From the NCBI GenBank assembly GCA_000277445.1, contig AJWJ01000012.1, forward strand, positions 38,882 through 102,881: a stretch of 64,000 nucleotides of DNA. Reading direction: 5' to 3'. Under the pieces are notes generated by a model. It saw only the letters and a list, made by a program, of their open reading frames with translations. It was not told the origin of the DNA and did not search any database. A program made the translations under genes and the position numbers. Source of the DNA: Polysphondylium violaceum. Lineage: Eukaryota > Evosea > Eumycetozoa > Dictyosteliales > Dictyosteliaceae. Below are positions 33,328 through 45,304 of this stretch, in pieces. Each line of letters begins with the position of its first letter. The stretch's first letter is position 1.

Positions 33328-36300
33328 CTAGGGCTCGTAGGCGAGGCAAAGAGAGAGGATGAATGGAATCATAGTGATGGATTTCTTAAAGTCGCAGTCG
33401 ATGGTCATTTTCATGGATTTGGCGTTTGTGAGGAAGAGCACTTGATCTTGGGTGTCTGATCGATAGAGTGTGTTGCTAAAGGTTTGGCCTCCGTGGGAGG
33501 CTTGGAGCAGGACACGTGAGTTGTATGCGGTGGCTTGGTAGTTGATTTGCACTTGGAATGTGGATCCGTTGAGGGGCATTCGTGTGATATGTTCGCTGAC
33601 GTCCCATCGATTGTTGGCGTTGTTGGCATAGATGGTGAGTTGGGGCATGGGCTTATCGGCACGTACGGCGTGGAACACCTTGTAGAATCCGTCGGCGAGG
33701 AGGTTGGGTTGGTGACGGAATTTGACCAAGGGGTGAGAATTGTTCATAAACAAGGAAAACACTTTGTGGTTCAAGTGGTTGTGGCCAATCTTGATATAGT
33801 AGAGTTGAGTTTTCTGTGAGTTGAGGGTGCCTGGCATTTGGGTGTCATGGTAGGGTTGTTTGTTGAGACGCATAGTCACATAGTCTGGTGCAGTAATGTA
33901 AAAGTAGGGGAAACCGGCGTGGCCTCTGACTTTTTTGAGGGATTGGGATTTGGTGAATACCAATTCACATACATTGGGTTTGGCACTGTCGCATTTGTAG
34001 AGATCGAGTGCATAGAGTTGTCTCAAGTTTTCGGCACAGCTGTAGATCAAGGCCTCAGAGATATCTGCTGGACATGCGAGCTTACGAATCTTGGGGCATT
34101 GGGCAATGAGTAATTCAATTGAGCCGTCCATACCGCGACATTGACCGAGATCGAGAACCTCTAAATCTGCGCATTGACGAGCAATGCTTTCCAGTGTGGT
34201 ATTAGAGATGTTTTCAATGTTGTAGAGTCTAATCTTTTTCATCAATGGAGTGATGATTGGCACTAAACTCTCGTCATTGATGTCTGCGTTGGAAAAATCG
34301 ATACTACAGAGATTAGACACCAATGGAATGGATCTGAGCACCTCAGAGTGTAGGAGTAATTTGGAGTTTGCAAAGTTGATATATTTGACAGTGTCGGCAA
34401 AGAATGAGATCATATTGAGCGCAGTCGAGGAGATGTCGAGGTTGTTTATGATGAGTTTGTCAAATTGGATGTTTTCAAAATAGACACGGTCACCAACTTC
34501 GATAGAGACATCGTTGGGAATTGTGAGGAAACCCTTTTTGTTTGCATTTTCGATCGAGGTCTTGACCACTTGTTGAAGCTTTAAAATAGATCTAGAACAA
34601 GCAAAGAGTTTCCATGGTGACTTTTCAATGAATGGACGAATCTTTTCAATGTTTTTAACAGAGCCAGAGAGACCCTGTATGATGAGGTCAGAAAATTTAT
34701 CTGTGCTAAAGAGGTTGTGATTCTTTCTGCTTTCAAATAAAAACATGGCATAGTTGATTTTAGCCTTTGAGTTGGATGGGTCCTTTTCAAAGATTTCGTT
34801 GTAGAGTTTTTCAATTTCTTCATATTCTTGTTGAGAGTCAGACTTGAGATGTTTAATACAAAGGAATTTGATATAGACAGCCAAGGCCTTTGATCTGTTG
34901 AGTCCAGTGCACAATGGTAAAAGTGTATCAAATATCTCTTGAATTTCTACTGGAATATCTTCATAGCTTCGATGGATTGCGTATCTGGCAATCAAAGATT
35001 TAGCTCGACTCAGCTTGGATATGAATAAAAGATCAGGGTCAATTCTGTGAGATTCCAATGTCTTGAATCTTTCAGCGGCCTCATAGTAGAGGGTTGCTTG
35101 CTGGGTTTCGCCATCTTGAACCTTGGCCATTTGATGAATAACTTTACCGAGTTGGAAATATGCAGAATAATTGGTACTCATAGAATGAAGTGATTTCTCT
35201 AATCTATTCTTGGAAACTGATAACAAACGCTTAATGGTCTTTGGATCAACATTTTCCTTCATAGATTTGTAATACAATTTCATACCATCGGCATAATCAA
35301 TGATATTCAATCTAGTGATCAATGTTTTCATTTCCACTATATCTGGATCAACAAAAGTAAAACCAGTGGAAAAGTTTTTAAAATCAGTTTTGGCCTCATC
35401 TCTCATCACCACACCAATTGAATTTACAAAACGTTTGAATAAGTTATATCTATAGTCATTTGAAGTTAAAATTACTTTGAATGGGTCTTCCTCGATGGTG
35501 GAAACAATCTTTTTCTCTACTCTTGAATTTTCTGGATTGTTTTCATCAACTATAGTCTCTTCAACAACGGTGCTCATGACAAAGACGTCTTGGAATTTCT
35601 TTTCCAACTTTGGTTGTAAAATATTGGTCCAAAAATCTTGAGTCTTGTATGTATCACCAAAAATTAAATTCAAAAAGTTTAATACAGTTTCTAGTTTATA
35701 GTTAAATAGTATTAATAAATTGAATACTGGTTGATTATAGATTAATAAAAGGAACTTACTTCTATATGGATAATCTGATGGAAGGTGGGATCTTTTCATT
35801 TCCCTTCTCAACAATTCTCTTGTCAAGGATTTCAAGGTACGGACGATGCACTCAATGAGGGAACATATTCTGGTGTATCCAAAGGTGAGGTGGGATCTGA
35901 CTTTACCAAGTAATCTGACATTGATGCCATCAATGTGGAGTAATTTTGAGATCTCCATAAACATGTTATCGATGTCGCTTTTGGATTTATTTTCGTCATT
36001 GAAGGTTTTGGCAAAATTTGGAACAATGGTGTCAACAAGGTGTTGATAGGCTTCGTTGACTTCAAAATTATGGCCCTCAATGCCAATGTTGATCATGGGT
36101 GAATAGGCATCTGAGCAGAGGGGTTGGGCGTATTTACGGACGAGTTCGAGTCTGAGTAAACGGTAGAGATAGGCACCACGATGGGTAGGTGGCTCGGGTG
36201 GCGAAAGACGGGCAAAATCAAGTAAATAGAATCTGTTGTCTGTGCCAATGTGGCCCTCGATATCGATTGGTCCGTGAATGGTCTTGAGATCGCCACTCAT

Positions 36301-37553
36301 GTCTTGCACAAGATGGGGCTTGAGATTGACAATCTTGGCGGCCGATGAGAAGAGATGGTTAAAGATGGTGTTGGATGTGTGCACAGTTTGTCCGGCATCC
36401 GAGGAACCATAGATAAGACTCTTTTTCGAAATGGGGAGCAACGACATGGCCATAAGACGGAAGCCTCTGTAATCAATGTAGGCCATAAGGGGAACGTGGA
36501 GACCCTTGATACCGCAGTTGAGGAACGAGGTGCAGCCATTAATTTCGTGGGAGGCAGTTTTCATGGCGTTCTCGTCGTTGCCATAGAGACCAAAGGTTTC
36601 GTTCTCAACGGCAAATTTGAAGAGAATGCCTTGGACAATGTACTTTTCACCACCGGCAATGCCACCAACAGACACGGGCTTGATGGTTCTGTTCTCGTGA
36701 GGAAGGAAATGCTCAGAGATAATGATACGGCCATAGGTCTCGGCGGCATAGACAAAGTCCTGTTCAAGCGAACTGAGTCTTTCAAACTTTTCTTCGCAAT
36801 CATCCATCTCGATGACACGTTGAAACTCTGTGTTCCATGAGGTCAAGTCATCGTATTTGGAATTGGGATCGTCTTTGTGCTTCTTGCCACCACCATCAAT
36901 ACCCTTTTCAGTGAGGAATTTAGCGTGAGAGTAGTTGTTGAGTTGCGAGGCTCCACTGATATATGGGTTATTGCCAGCATATCCATAGCCGGAATTTGTG
37001 TCTGATGTAGTGCCACTTGTAGCTGAAGAAGTGTCCAAGTAGCTACTAGAATATTGATGTGGTTGTGGTTGAGTTTGCTCAGGTTCTTGGTCTTTGTCAC
37101 CAGCACCTCTTAATGAAAGAGTACCATCATTGACGGGAGGAGGATCGCTGATTGTGTCTACCAAATCTACCAATTTAAGTAGATCAGCTTCACTGATATC
37201 ACATTCAAAGTATGGATGCTTGGCAACACCTTTTGCTTTACCAGTACCAAAGGTTTCATCATCTTGAGACTCTAGATCATCATCGTCACCCTCTTCATCA
37301 CTGTAGACCGTGTATGAATTACCTCTATACGATGAACCGTAATTTGAAGCGCTGTAATGTGATGGTACAGAATAACCTGTTGATCCGCCATGGTGGGAAT
37401 ATGCAGAATAATTGCCAGCCACTGCTTCTTGTGAATAGTTGTTGGTATTGGTTGATGATCCCAAACTACTTGTATCAATATTGTTGACATTTTCATATCT
37501 TGATGTCTTTATTTCATCACCAACTACAAAATTACTATATCCACTACTAACAA

Positions 37554-37592
<39 letters not shown>

Positions 37593-37980
37593 CACTAGCT
37601 TCATCAACTTTAGTCTCCTCTGATGGCTGTTGTTTATCAGATTCCTTTTCAAGACTAATAGGTGGATGAGAATCATTGTTGTCTGTTGTAGTTGTAGTTG
37701 TAGTAGTTGTTGTGGTGGTTGTTGTTGAACCTAGATCATCATCAGTTGTATGAACATGATCTTTATCGGAATCTTTATTTAAACTAACAGACACCTTTTC
37801 AAGACTAACGGGTGGATGAAGATCTACTTTAGTGTCGGGAACAACTTGTTGTTGTTGTTGATTATTATTATGATTATTATTCACGGGGGCACGTTTTCTG
37901 GAGGGTCTGGGAGGATGACTATGTTTTTTTGTATCCTTTCCATCCCAATAGGCCATAATATCATTGAATTTATTTGTCAT
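33328..37980 (-). CDS. Clu-domain and leucine-rich-repeat protein, about 1527 aa
   Basis: The open frame is 1550 codons, but 35691-35759 is a clear 69-bp GTAAGT...CTAG intron whose length is a multiple of three, so the real protein is 23 residues shorter (YPYRKTVLNF at the join). The first 370 residues are low complexity. Residues about 375-600 match the Clu (clustered mitochondria) domain: ASHEINGCTSFLNCGIKGLH, then PLMAYIDYRGFRLMAMSLLP, VYGSS-like IYGSSDAGQTVH, and GPIDIEGHIGTDNRFYLLDF. Helical, TPR-like sequence follows. Leucine-rich repeats cover roughly 1165-1330 (for example LEVLDLGQCRGMDGSIELLI). The C-terminal 180 residues are unassigned. A Clu plus LRR fusion differs from the classic cluA architecture; its role is unknown. 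Confidence 0.8.
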
Positions 37981-38615
37981 TTCAAGATTTATAGATATAC
38001 AGATTTGTATTAGATATATAGATATTTATGATGGGGGGAAAAAGGGTGGGGGTGATCAAGTTTTTATACAATAACCACTATAGCAAACAAGTAATTTACA
38101 ATAAAGATGATGGGGAATAAATATGAAAAGAAAAAAGAAGGGTAATTTAAATTGATGTCCCTCTCTATATATAGTACAAATATTCTTTAAATAATCTTTG
38201 AATACACCATTGGAAAGAAAATAGAAAAAGACCTTGATGATTAAATTATTGTTTGCCAAAGATATTTTTTTTGCAGTTTGAAAATTTTAAAAAATTTGAT
38301 TTTTTTGATTTGTGAAAAAATCGTTGGTTGTTGCACAATATGTTGTGTGTGGCAATGCCAGCTGACCACTTTTACTTGTACAAAGTCATTTTAAACCAAA
38401 AATATGTATTATTTTATACTCAATCTATTTTAAAATAGGTGTATACAAGACATAAAATAGCTTATTCTGATATATTTCAATGGTTAAAACATGATTGAAA
38501 GATTACATAGAAAGGCACCAATAAGGGCAAAAAAAAAAAAAAAAAAAAATAAAAGCTTTTTCAAAAAATAATAAAAAAAACGAACGAAATAAGCAGCAGA
38601 TATATAAATATAAAT
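37981..38615. other. Divergent intergenic region Clu/LRR to methyltransferase
   Basis: AT-rich with a G-run near 38031-38052 and a long A-run at 38529-38549. It ends in the ACGAACGA element. No gene seen. Confidence 0.6.
38580..38587 (+). promoter_or_regulatory. ACGAACGA promoter element upstream of the arginine methyltransferase
   Basis: The octamer directly follows an A-run and ends 28 nt before the ATG. Same sequence, orientation and A-rich context as before dph2. Confidence 0.55.
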
Positions 38616-39935
38616 ATGAATAATATAGTTGATGACAAATACTTTGAAAGTTACTTTGATTTAAATGTACATGAGCTTATGCTCAAAGACAAGCCTAGAA
38701 CATTGGCCTACAAAGATGCAATCGAAAAAAATGCATCTGATTTTAAAGATAAAGTTATTTTAGATGGTACTTGTTTTGTATATCTAGATTGCAAGATATA
38801 GGTTCCAAGTTATTAATATGATACTATATAAACACAGTTGGATCAGGTACAGGTATTTTATCAATGTTTGCAGCTAAAGCAGGAGCTAAAAAAGTATATG
38901 CTGTCGAGGGATCGTTGATGGCCATCTATTGTAAACAATTGGTCGAGGCAAATAATTTAGACTCAATCATCACTGTTATTCACAAAAGATTGGAAGATAT
39001 AGAACAAGAGATTCCAGAAAAAGTAGATATCATCATTTCAGAGTGGATGGGATTCTATCTCTTTCATGAATCAATGTTGGACAGTGTCATTTATGCACGT
39101 GATAAATACCTGAAACCAAATGGTATCATGTTTCCTTCCAGAGCCGATTTGTTTATGACTCCTGTCAACTTGGATTCATTTTATAAAAAGAAAATCAATT
39201 TTTGGAACGATGTCTATGGCTTTGATTTCTCTCTTTTATCTGAAACTGCATTTGATATAATTAATACTGCCCCTTTGGTATGAATATATGTTTAGAGATA
39301 TTATAAATTATATTGGGATGCATACTAATCCAAGACGTCATACTTTCAGACAGATACATTGGAGCCTAGTCAAAAGATTTTAAAAGAAAACAATATTAGA
39401 CAATTCAATTTCAATACTATTACCATTGAAGAACTGGCCGATATTGTTATTGATGACATTGAATTTAATTATAATATTGAAAATCCAAGAGCCATTCATG
39501 GTTTTGGTATTTGGTTTATTTGTTATTTTGATGTATGTATTCTATTTATTTATTTGCTAAAGTCATTCTTTTATTAATTGATTAATTAATAATTATTCAT
39601 AGGGTACCACTACAACAGTTGAGTTAAGTACATCACCAGATGATCCAGAAACTCATTGGAAACAAACTACTATTTTAATGCCTCAAGGTGGTATTCAATT
39701 ACAAGGCGGCGAGGTTATGAAATGTAGATTACAAATGACACAAGACATTGAAAATAAAAGAAGATATGAATTATCCTTAGATTTTCCAGACAGCGATGAT
39801 GAGCAAGACGACGACCAAGACCACGAAGACGAGGATACTCTAGAAACCACAAACTCTCACGAATATGATTCAACATGCGAATGTTTACAATGCTCGATCA
39901 TAACACAGTTATCTTCACAATCATCACCACAATAA
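38616..39935 (+). CDS. Protein arginine N-methyltransferase (type I-like), four exons, 368 aa
   Basis: Transfers methyl groups from S-adenosylmethionine to protein arginines. Exons read 38616-38766, 38838-39277, 39350-39532 and 39603-39935; all junctions keep the frame. Motifs run in order: YFESYFDLNVHELMLKDKPR (substrate and AdoMet binding helix), VGSGTGILSMFAAKAGA (motif I, created by splicing exons 1 and 2), the double-E loop SEWMGFYLFHESML, and the THW loop ETHWKQT. All are intact. The C-terminal tail is acidic (Asp/Glu run) and ends with a Cys-containing stretch. It most resembles the PRMT1/PRMT2/PRMT6 group; I cannot separate them. RGG proteins such as the one at 24858 are typical substrates. 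It carries the ACGAACGA upstream element. Confidence 0.92.
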
Positions 39936-40000
39936 ATAAATAAAGAAAACACATGATTATGTATTTGAAAAAAAGGTATATGTTTATTTGATTGGTTGGG

Positions 40001-43000
40001 TTAATCAAAGAGGCTTTCTACTTTGCTTGCAGAGGCTTTGGGTTTGGATTTTGCTGTTTTGGCAGCTGCTGGTTTAGGTGATGATGTAGCGGCAGGGGCA
40101 TCGCCAAACAAGTCGTCGGCGACAGATTTTTTAGCTTTGGTGGATTTAGTAGGAGTGGGGGTTGTGGTGGCGGCTGGGGCTGGAGTGGTAGCAGGGGCAG
40201 CTGCTGGAGCTAGAGTAGCGGTAGTAGTCGTTTTGGTGGTGGTTGGTAAAATATCATCAAAAAGATTTTCAGCACCGCTGGAGGAGGCACTGGTTGTTGA
40301 GGATTTTGCTGCTTTTTTGGTGGTGGCCTTTGGTTTAGCAGTGGGAGCTGGGACAGCGGGAACATCGTCAAAGATAGAGTCGACTTCAGCCTTCTTTTTA
40401 GTAGTTTTGGCTGGCGAGGCGGGAGTAGTGGTGTCGACTTTGGCAACTGGAGAATCAACATTTTTGGTAACAACTGGTGGATCCACACGAACTGGGGTTG
40501 GAATGGGTTCAAAGAGAGATGGAGAAGGAACACCAGTAGAGGATGTGGTGGCGGTGATGAAGGAGGTGGTGGTGGGAGCAGGAGAAGAAGATCTGGTTGA
40601 GGCAGTGGTTGTGGTAGTAGTTGATGCGCCTTTTCTGGTGGGTGGACGTCTACCAGCTGATTTTGGTCTCGAGGTGGTCATGTGAGTGAGTTCTTTGGTT
40701 TCACCCTTTGATTGTTCACTCTCTTCGTTGGTTGAGGGAGAGGGAGAGGAAACAGTGTTTCTACGTGGACGAGTGGCGGCAGGGGTAGGAGAAGGAGAGT
40801 CGTCTTGACGACTGGATGAAGAATCACTGTCGTCGTTTGTGGATGGACCCTTGAGTGGATCTTCGTCTTCGGACTCTTCCTTCTTCTTTTTGTTTGGCAT
40901 TTTGGCGCCTGGCATAAACATATTGGCATTCAAAGATAATTTACCTTGGAGTGATGAGATATTGGCAGTCTTTTTGGCAGGGAGATCCTTATCCTTGGCC
41001 TTTTCGGGGGCGGGAGAGGCGGCTCTGTTGGCTTGTTGTTGTTCAAATAGTGATCCAATGGATTTAGTTCTATCTCTTCCAGTGGTAGTAGTGGTTGATG
41101 GTGAGTCTCTGCCACTGTCTGGTGAAGGTGGAGGAGGTGTATCAGCCTTAACGTTGCTAGTAAATGTTGGCAATGAAGAGAACAATGGGTCATCATTGGA
41201 GCTAGTTGGAGCTGGTGCAGCAGCTGTCTTTTTAGTAGTGATACCCAATGGACTATCAAACAAACCACCATCAAGATCTTTCTTTTCGGCAGCTTTGGGA
41301 GGAGCGGGTGTATCAAAGTCATCGAAAAAGTTTGTTGATTTCTTCTTTTCCTCTGGCTTCTTGTCAGCAGGTGAGTCCAAATCATCGAAAAAGTTTGTTG
41401 ATTTCTTCTTTTCTGCTGCTGGGGCTGCTGGAGTAGTTTCTTTAGGTTTATCGTCTTTTTTCTTTTGTACAGAAATACCGCCAAACAAGGAATCTTCACC
41501 GCCACCGAGTGGATCAACTGATTTTGGTTGTTCGGCTGGTGTAGAGGCTTTGGGTTTAATATCGTCACTGTCATCCATATCAAAGAAATTGGTTTTCTTT
41601 GGTTTGGTAGCCACTGGTTTCTTTATATCGCCAAACAATGGATCACTCTCAATAGTGTCCACTGGTTTCTTGGGTTCCTCGGCAACGACATTATTGACTT
41701 TAACTGGTTCCTCAACGGCTGGTTTCTTTGCCTCTACTTGTTCAACAGCTGGTGTAGCGAGAGGTGAGAAAACATCGTCTTTCTTGGTTTCTTCTTTCTT
41801 GATCTCTTCTTTCTTGACCTCCTCTTTCTTTGGTTTAATGCTGAACAAGTCATCGGTGGTACTAGTGTTTGATGTGGATGGCTCATCGAGGTCATCGAAA
41901 AAGTTTGTTTTCTTTTTAGCTGGTTCAGGTTTCTTTTCCTCGACTTGTTTGGGTTTTTCTTCTTTTGTTGTTGTTTTGCTAGATGATGATGGTGCAAATA
42001 ATAGATCATCGCCAAATGGATCATCCATTTTCTTCTTTGTTGTTGTTGTTTCTTTTTCTTTGGGTGGAGTAGAGATTGAATCAATACCCAAAATATCAGT
42101 GTCCTTGTAGGCCTTTGGTGTATGTTTTTTGACCTTTCTTTCGGCGACATCCAAAAGACCGCCCTCTGAGCCAAATATATCACCATCGGTCTTGCTTGAA
42201 CCTTTGGCGTCCTTTTCTTTATCATTCGAGAAGAAGTCCTTGTCAGAGGATGGTTCCTTTGATTTCTCTGGAGTTGAAGAGGGAGCTGGTGAGGGTGACT
42301 TTTTGCCTGCACCGCCTACGCCAAATGGATCACCGCTGCCGTCAAAATCAAACAATTTAACACCGCCAACTGGTTTCTTGGCAGTGGGTTTGGTTTCGGC
42401 TGGCTTGGCGTCTTGTTCATCTTGCTCTAATACAGGTGGAGGTGTTGGTACATCAACATCGTTGGATTTGCTGGCTGGAGCAGAGGCTTTTGGTTTGGGT
42501 GGACCAAAGAGATCGTCTTCGTCCCCATCCAAGAAACTGAGTGATTTCTTGCTAGAGGTGGAGGAGGCAGTGTCTTTTTTGGGAGCAGAGGGTATCTCGT
42601 CGTCCATGCCGTCCATGAATAGATCGCCAAGTGATTTCTTTCCTGTAGCGGTGATAGAGTTGCCCGATGTTTTGGGGAGTGCTGGTGTGTCTTCAAAGAG
42701 AGAGTCGTCAAATGAAACCTTTTTCTTTGTGTCTTTGGCTCCGGCAGTTGACGATGGTTTGGCAGCAAACAAATCATCTTCATCGTCGTCCCAAAGCAAG
42801 GATTTCTTGTTGGCTGCGACTTTGGATGGTTTGGTAGGCTCGTCAGAAAACAAGTCACCGCCATCGGTGTTGGTGTCCTTTTTGCCACCACCCAACACAC
42901 TCGATAACTCGTCCGCAAATGGATCTTTCTTTTTAGCTGGGGCAGAGGACTCGGTGTCTGACGAGACGGCAGCACCCTTGGTTGGTTTGTCACCAAAGAG

Positions 43001-44303
43001 ATCATCACCGTCATTGTCATCGCCACCGCCAAGAATGTCAGACAAGGAAGAGGTGTAAGAGGTGGATGTGGGTCTCTTGACTGCAGCCGAGCTGGATGTA
43101 GATTTGTCGCCAAAGATGTCATCGTCGTCGTCTTCAAACAACTTGGATTCTTTGGGTTCGTTGTTGCTGACATTGTTGTTTTCGTCTGAAGGGTCTTGGA
43201 AAAAGAACACTTGTTGTGGTTTGGCTTGTTCTTGTTGGTCGACCATGTAGGTAGAGCTTTCGTTGTTGGGTCTTTCTCGTCCTTCGGCCTCTTCGTCTTC
43301 GCTAGATGATTCCTCGCTGGACGATTCCTCGCTTTCTTCTTCTTCCTCCTCCTCTTCCTCAGACTCTGAATCAGACTCTTCAATGAAAAGACCGCAGAAA
43401 TCGTCGTCTCTAAACTGTTGAGAGCCAATGATATGGGGGAGAGGGTAACGGAGATAATGATCGAGCTTCTCTTTCTTTTGTTGTGGTTGTTCGACCTGTT
43501 GTTGTTGTTCGCCATCTTGTTGACTAATATCTGGGTTCTCCATGTTGTTGGTAGCTGCCTCAAAGCTGCTTGTGGCGACATGTTGTTCGCCGCCATATCC
43601 AATATTGGTGGTGGCATCAGATGCCTCCATTGCAGCATTCATAGAGTTTGCTTTATTCAATGCTTCCAAACCAATAAGAATAGCTTTGGTAAATTTAGGC
43701 ACCAATATTTCCTCTGTAATCTCTTGTTGTTTATCTGCATCTACAACAGGTTTGGGTGTTTCTGTCTCCTCACCTTCTTTTGTTAATTCTGAATTATCTT
43801 CATAAACTCTCTATATAGTATAAATATCAATGATTAATACCTCAGTCTATAAATAAAAACACTCCATCTACTCGATCTATCTATTATTTACATTTTCAAT
43901 GAATTGGGTGTTTGAAAGCATAAGAAACTGATCAAATGTGTTGTGGACTCTAACATGAACAGCTTGAGAATCTTGTACAAGACCGTCTACTTGAAACTCC
44001 AATTCCTTTGTTTTATAAATCAATCTATTTGCAAAGTCTTGCATATAATTTAAAAGCTATAGTTTTTCATGTATATATTAATACCTTTGTGTTAGTATCT
44101 GCTGCTTAAATCTACTCATTATTCTACTCTATTTATAAACTTACACCAGCATCGGAAGAAAGATTCCAATCCTTGGCGGAATCTCTCATCTCTGAGAGAG
44201 ACCAAATCTTTTTCCAGGGCACATCGTCTGGATTATTTGGGTCCAAGGGTGGATGTTGTGATTGTGGTTGTTGTGCTTGTTGTTCTGTTGGTATATCTGA
44301 CAT
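40001..44303 (-). CDS. fam21: WASH complex subunit FAM21 (WASHC2), three exons, 1377 aa
   Basis: Links the Arp2/3-activating WASH complex to retromer and capping protein on endosomes. Exons read 44303-44145, 44056-43892 and 43810-40001. The globular head shows the family start (WSLSEMRDSAKDWNLSSDAG and LLNYMQDFANRLIYKTKELE), then QVDGLVQDSQAVHVRVHNTF and LMLSNTQFIEN. PLPHIIGSQQFRDDDFCGLF is also typical. The tail of more than 1000 residues is low complexity and carries many short acidic LF repeats such as DDIFGD, DDLFGDKP, NFFDDLD and LFSDEP, the elements that bind VPS35. The protein ends in VESLFD. Opposite-strand open frames of up to 420 codons inside this gene are composition shadows. Confidence 0.93.
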
Positions 44304-44743
44304 TGTGTGTTATTTACAAAGATACACTACACACACAACTTGTGTTTATATGTCACTGTCTATATCTAAATTTAATATTTGAAAAAATAAAAATCGAAAG
44401 AAATTTGCAAAGAAAAAAAATCTTGAAAAAAATAAAAAAAAAAATAACAAAAACAACACTGATATTACCAGTGTCGATATTAGTATGTGAAATAATGAGA
44501 AATAGGTAATACCCATCAGGAATAGCATCCTCTCAAGGATTAATCCAATCAGCTCTCATACAAGCAATAAATAAACACACACTGTACTGATTTGGTTGTT
44601 CAATTAAATACATTAATTTAATTTCTATTTATTATATATTCACAAAAGTAAACACACAACACAACATATACCATATATGTATGCAACATGTTTGTGTGTG
44701 TTATTTACTACACTAATCATACTATTTTATATTTGGTATCTTC
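44304..44743. other. Intergenic region FAM21 to KGD4-like gene
   Basis: AT-rich with A-runs and TA repeats. Both neighbours are transcribed leftwards. No gene recognised. Confidence 0.5.
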
Positions 44744-45185
44744 TTAAAAAGCACCTCCACTCTGTATTTATCAATGAGTAATATAAATAAAGGTATAAGT
44801 ATTAGATCTCTTATCGATTTGAGCCAAACTCTATTTATATACATACACTGATTAAATCCATTTCTTCTTTTCTCATTTGTAATCTTTTTGGTATTTGTGT
44901 GTTGTCTACATATGTATAGTTTTTATTTTTGTTTGATGATGGTGCTGAAGCTTGAGTTGGTTGTGGGGATGGGGTCGATGGTTTGCTGGCTGTTTTAGGG
45001 GCTATTGTATTGGTAATCAGTGTTAATGACTGTTTACATATCTTATCAATCGATCCAATCTAGATATGTTTAGATATAAAAGCTGCAATACACTTACCAC
45101 GTCTGTCTGGGAATTTGATAGATGGAACACGACGACTTTCACCTCTAACAGTTAATTGACTAATGATTTTGGTTAATCTAAACAT
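44744..45185 (-). CDS. KGD4/MRPS36-like mitochondrial 2-oxoglutarate dehydrogenase subunit, three exons, 86 aa
   Basis: Exons read 45185-45098, 45001-44847 and 44761-44744; the last exon is only 18 nt. The donors are GTAAGT and GTATGT and the frame closes exactly. The N-terminus (MFRLTKIISQLTVRGESRR) looks like a mitochondrial presequence. VPSIKFPDRR matches the conserved (R)xPxIxFPDRR motif, and the C-terminus (LQMRKEEMDLISSGGAF) matches the EEMxxIxxGG motif that docks KGD4 on the E2/E3 core. The middle is a Pro/Ser/Thr linker. In other eukaryotes this protein recruits E3 to the 2-oxoglutarate dehydrogenase complex. It is too short and too split to stand out as an open frame. Confidence 0.82.
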
Positions 45186-45273
45186 ATCTTGTTGTATCTA
45201 TCTATATTATTTGTTGTTAATGTAAAGCTAAATTCTAAATTGATGCAGATGATAATCTTTAGCAATAATTTCG

Positions 45274-45300
<27 letters not shown>
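45274..45300. repeat. T27 homopolymer
   Basis: Uninterrupted T-run about 90 bp upstream of the KGD4-like gene. Confidence 0.95.

Positions 45301-45304
<4 letters not shown>

Noticed and set aside
40839-42110. Long opposite-strand open frames (up to 423 codons) inside fam21
   Set aside because: They mirror the acidic LF, Lys and Ser/Thr repeats of fam21 on the other strand and give composition-biased, motif-free translations.
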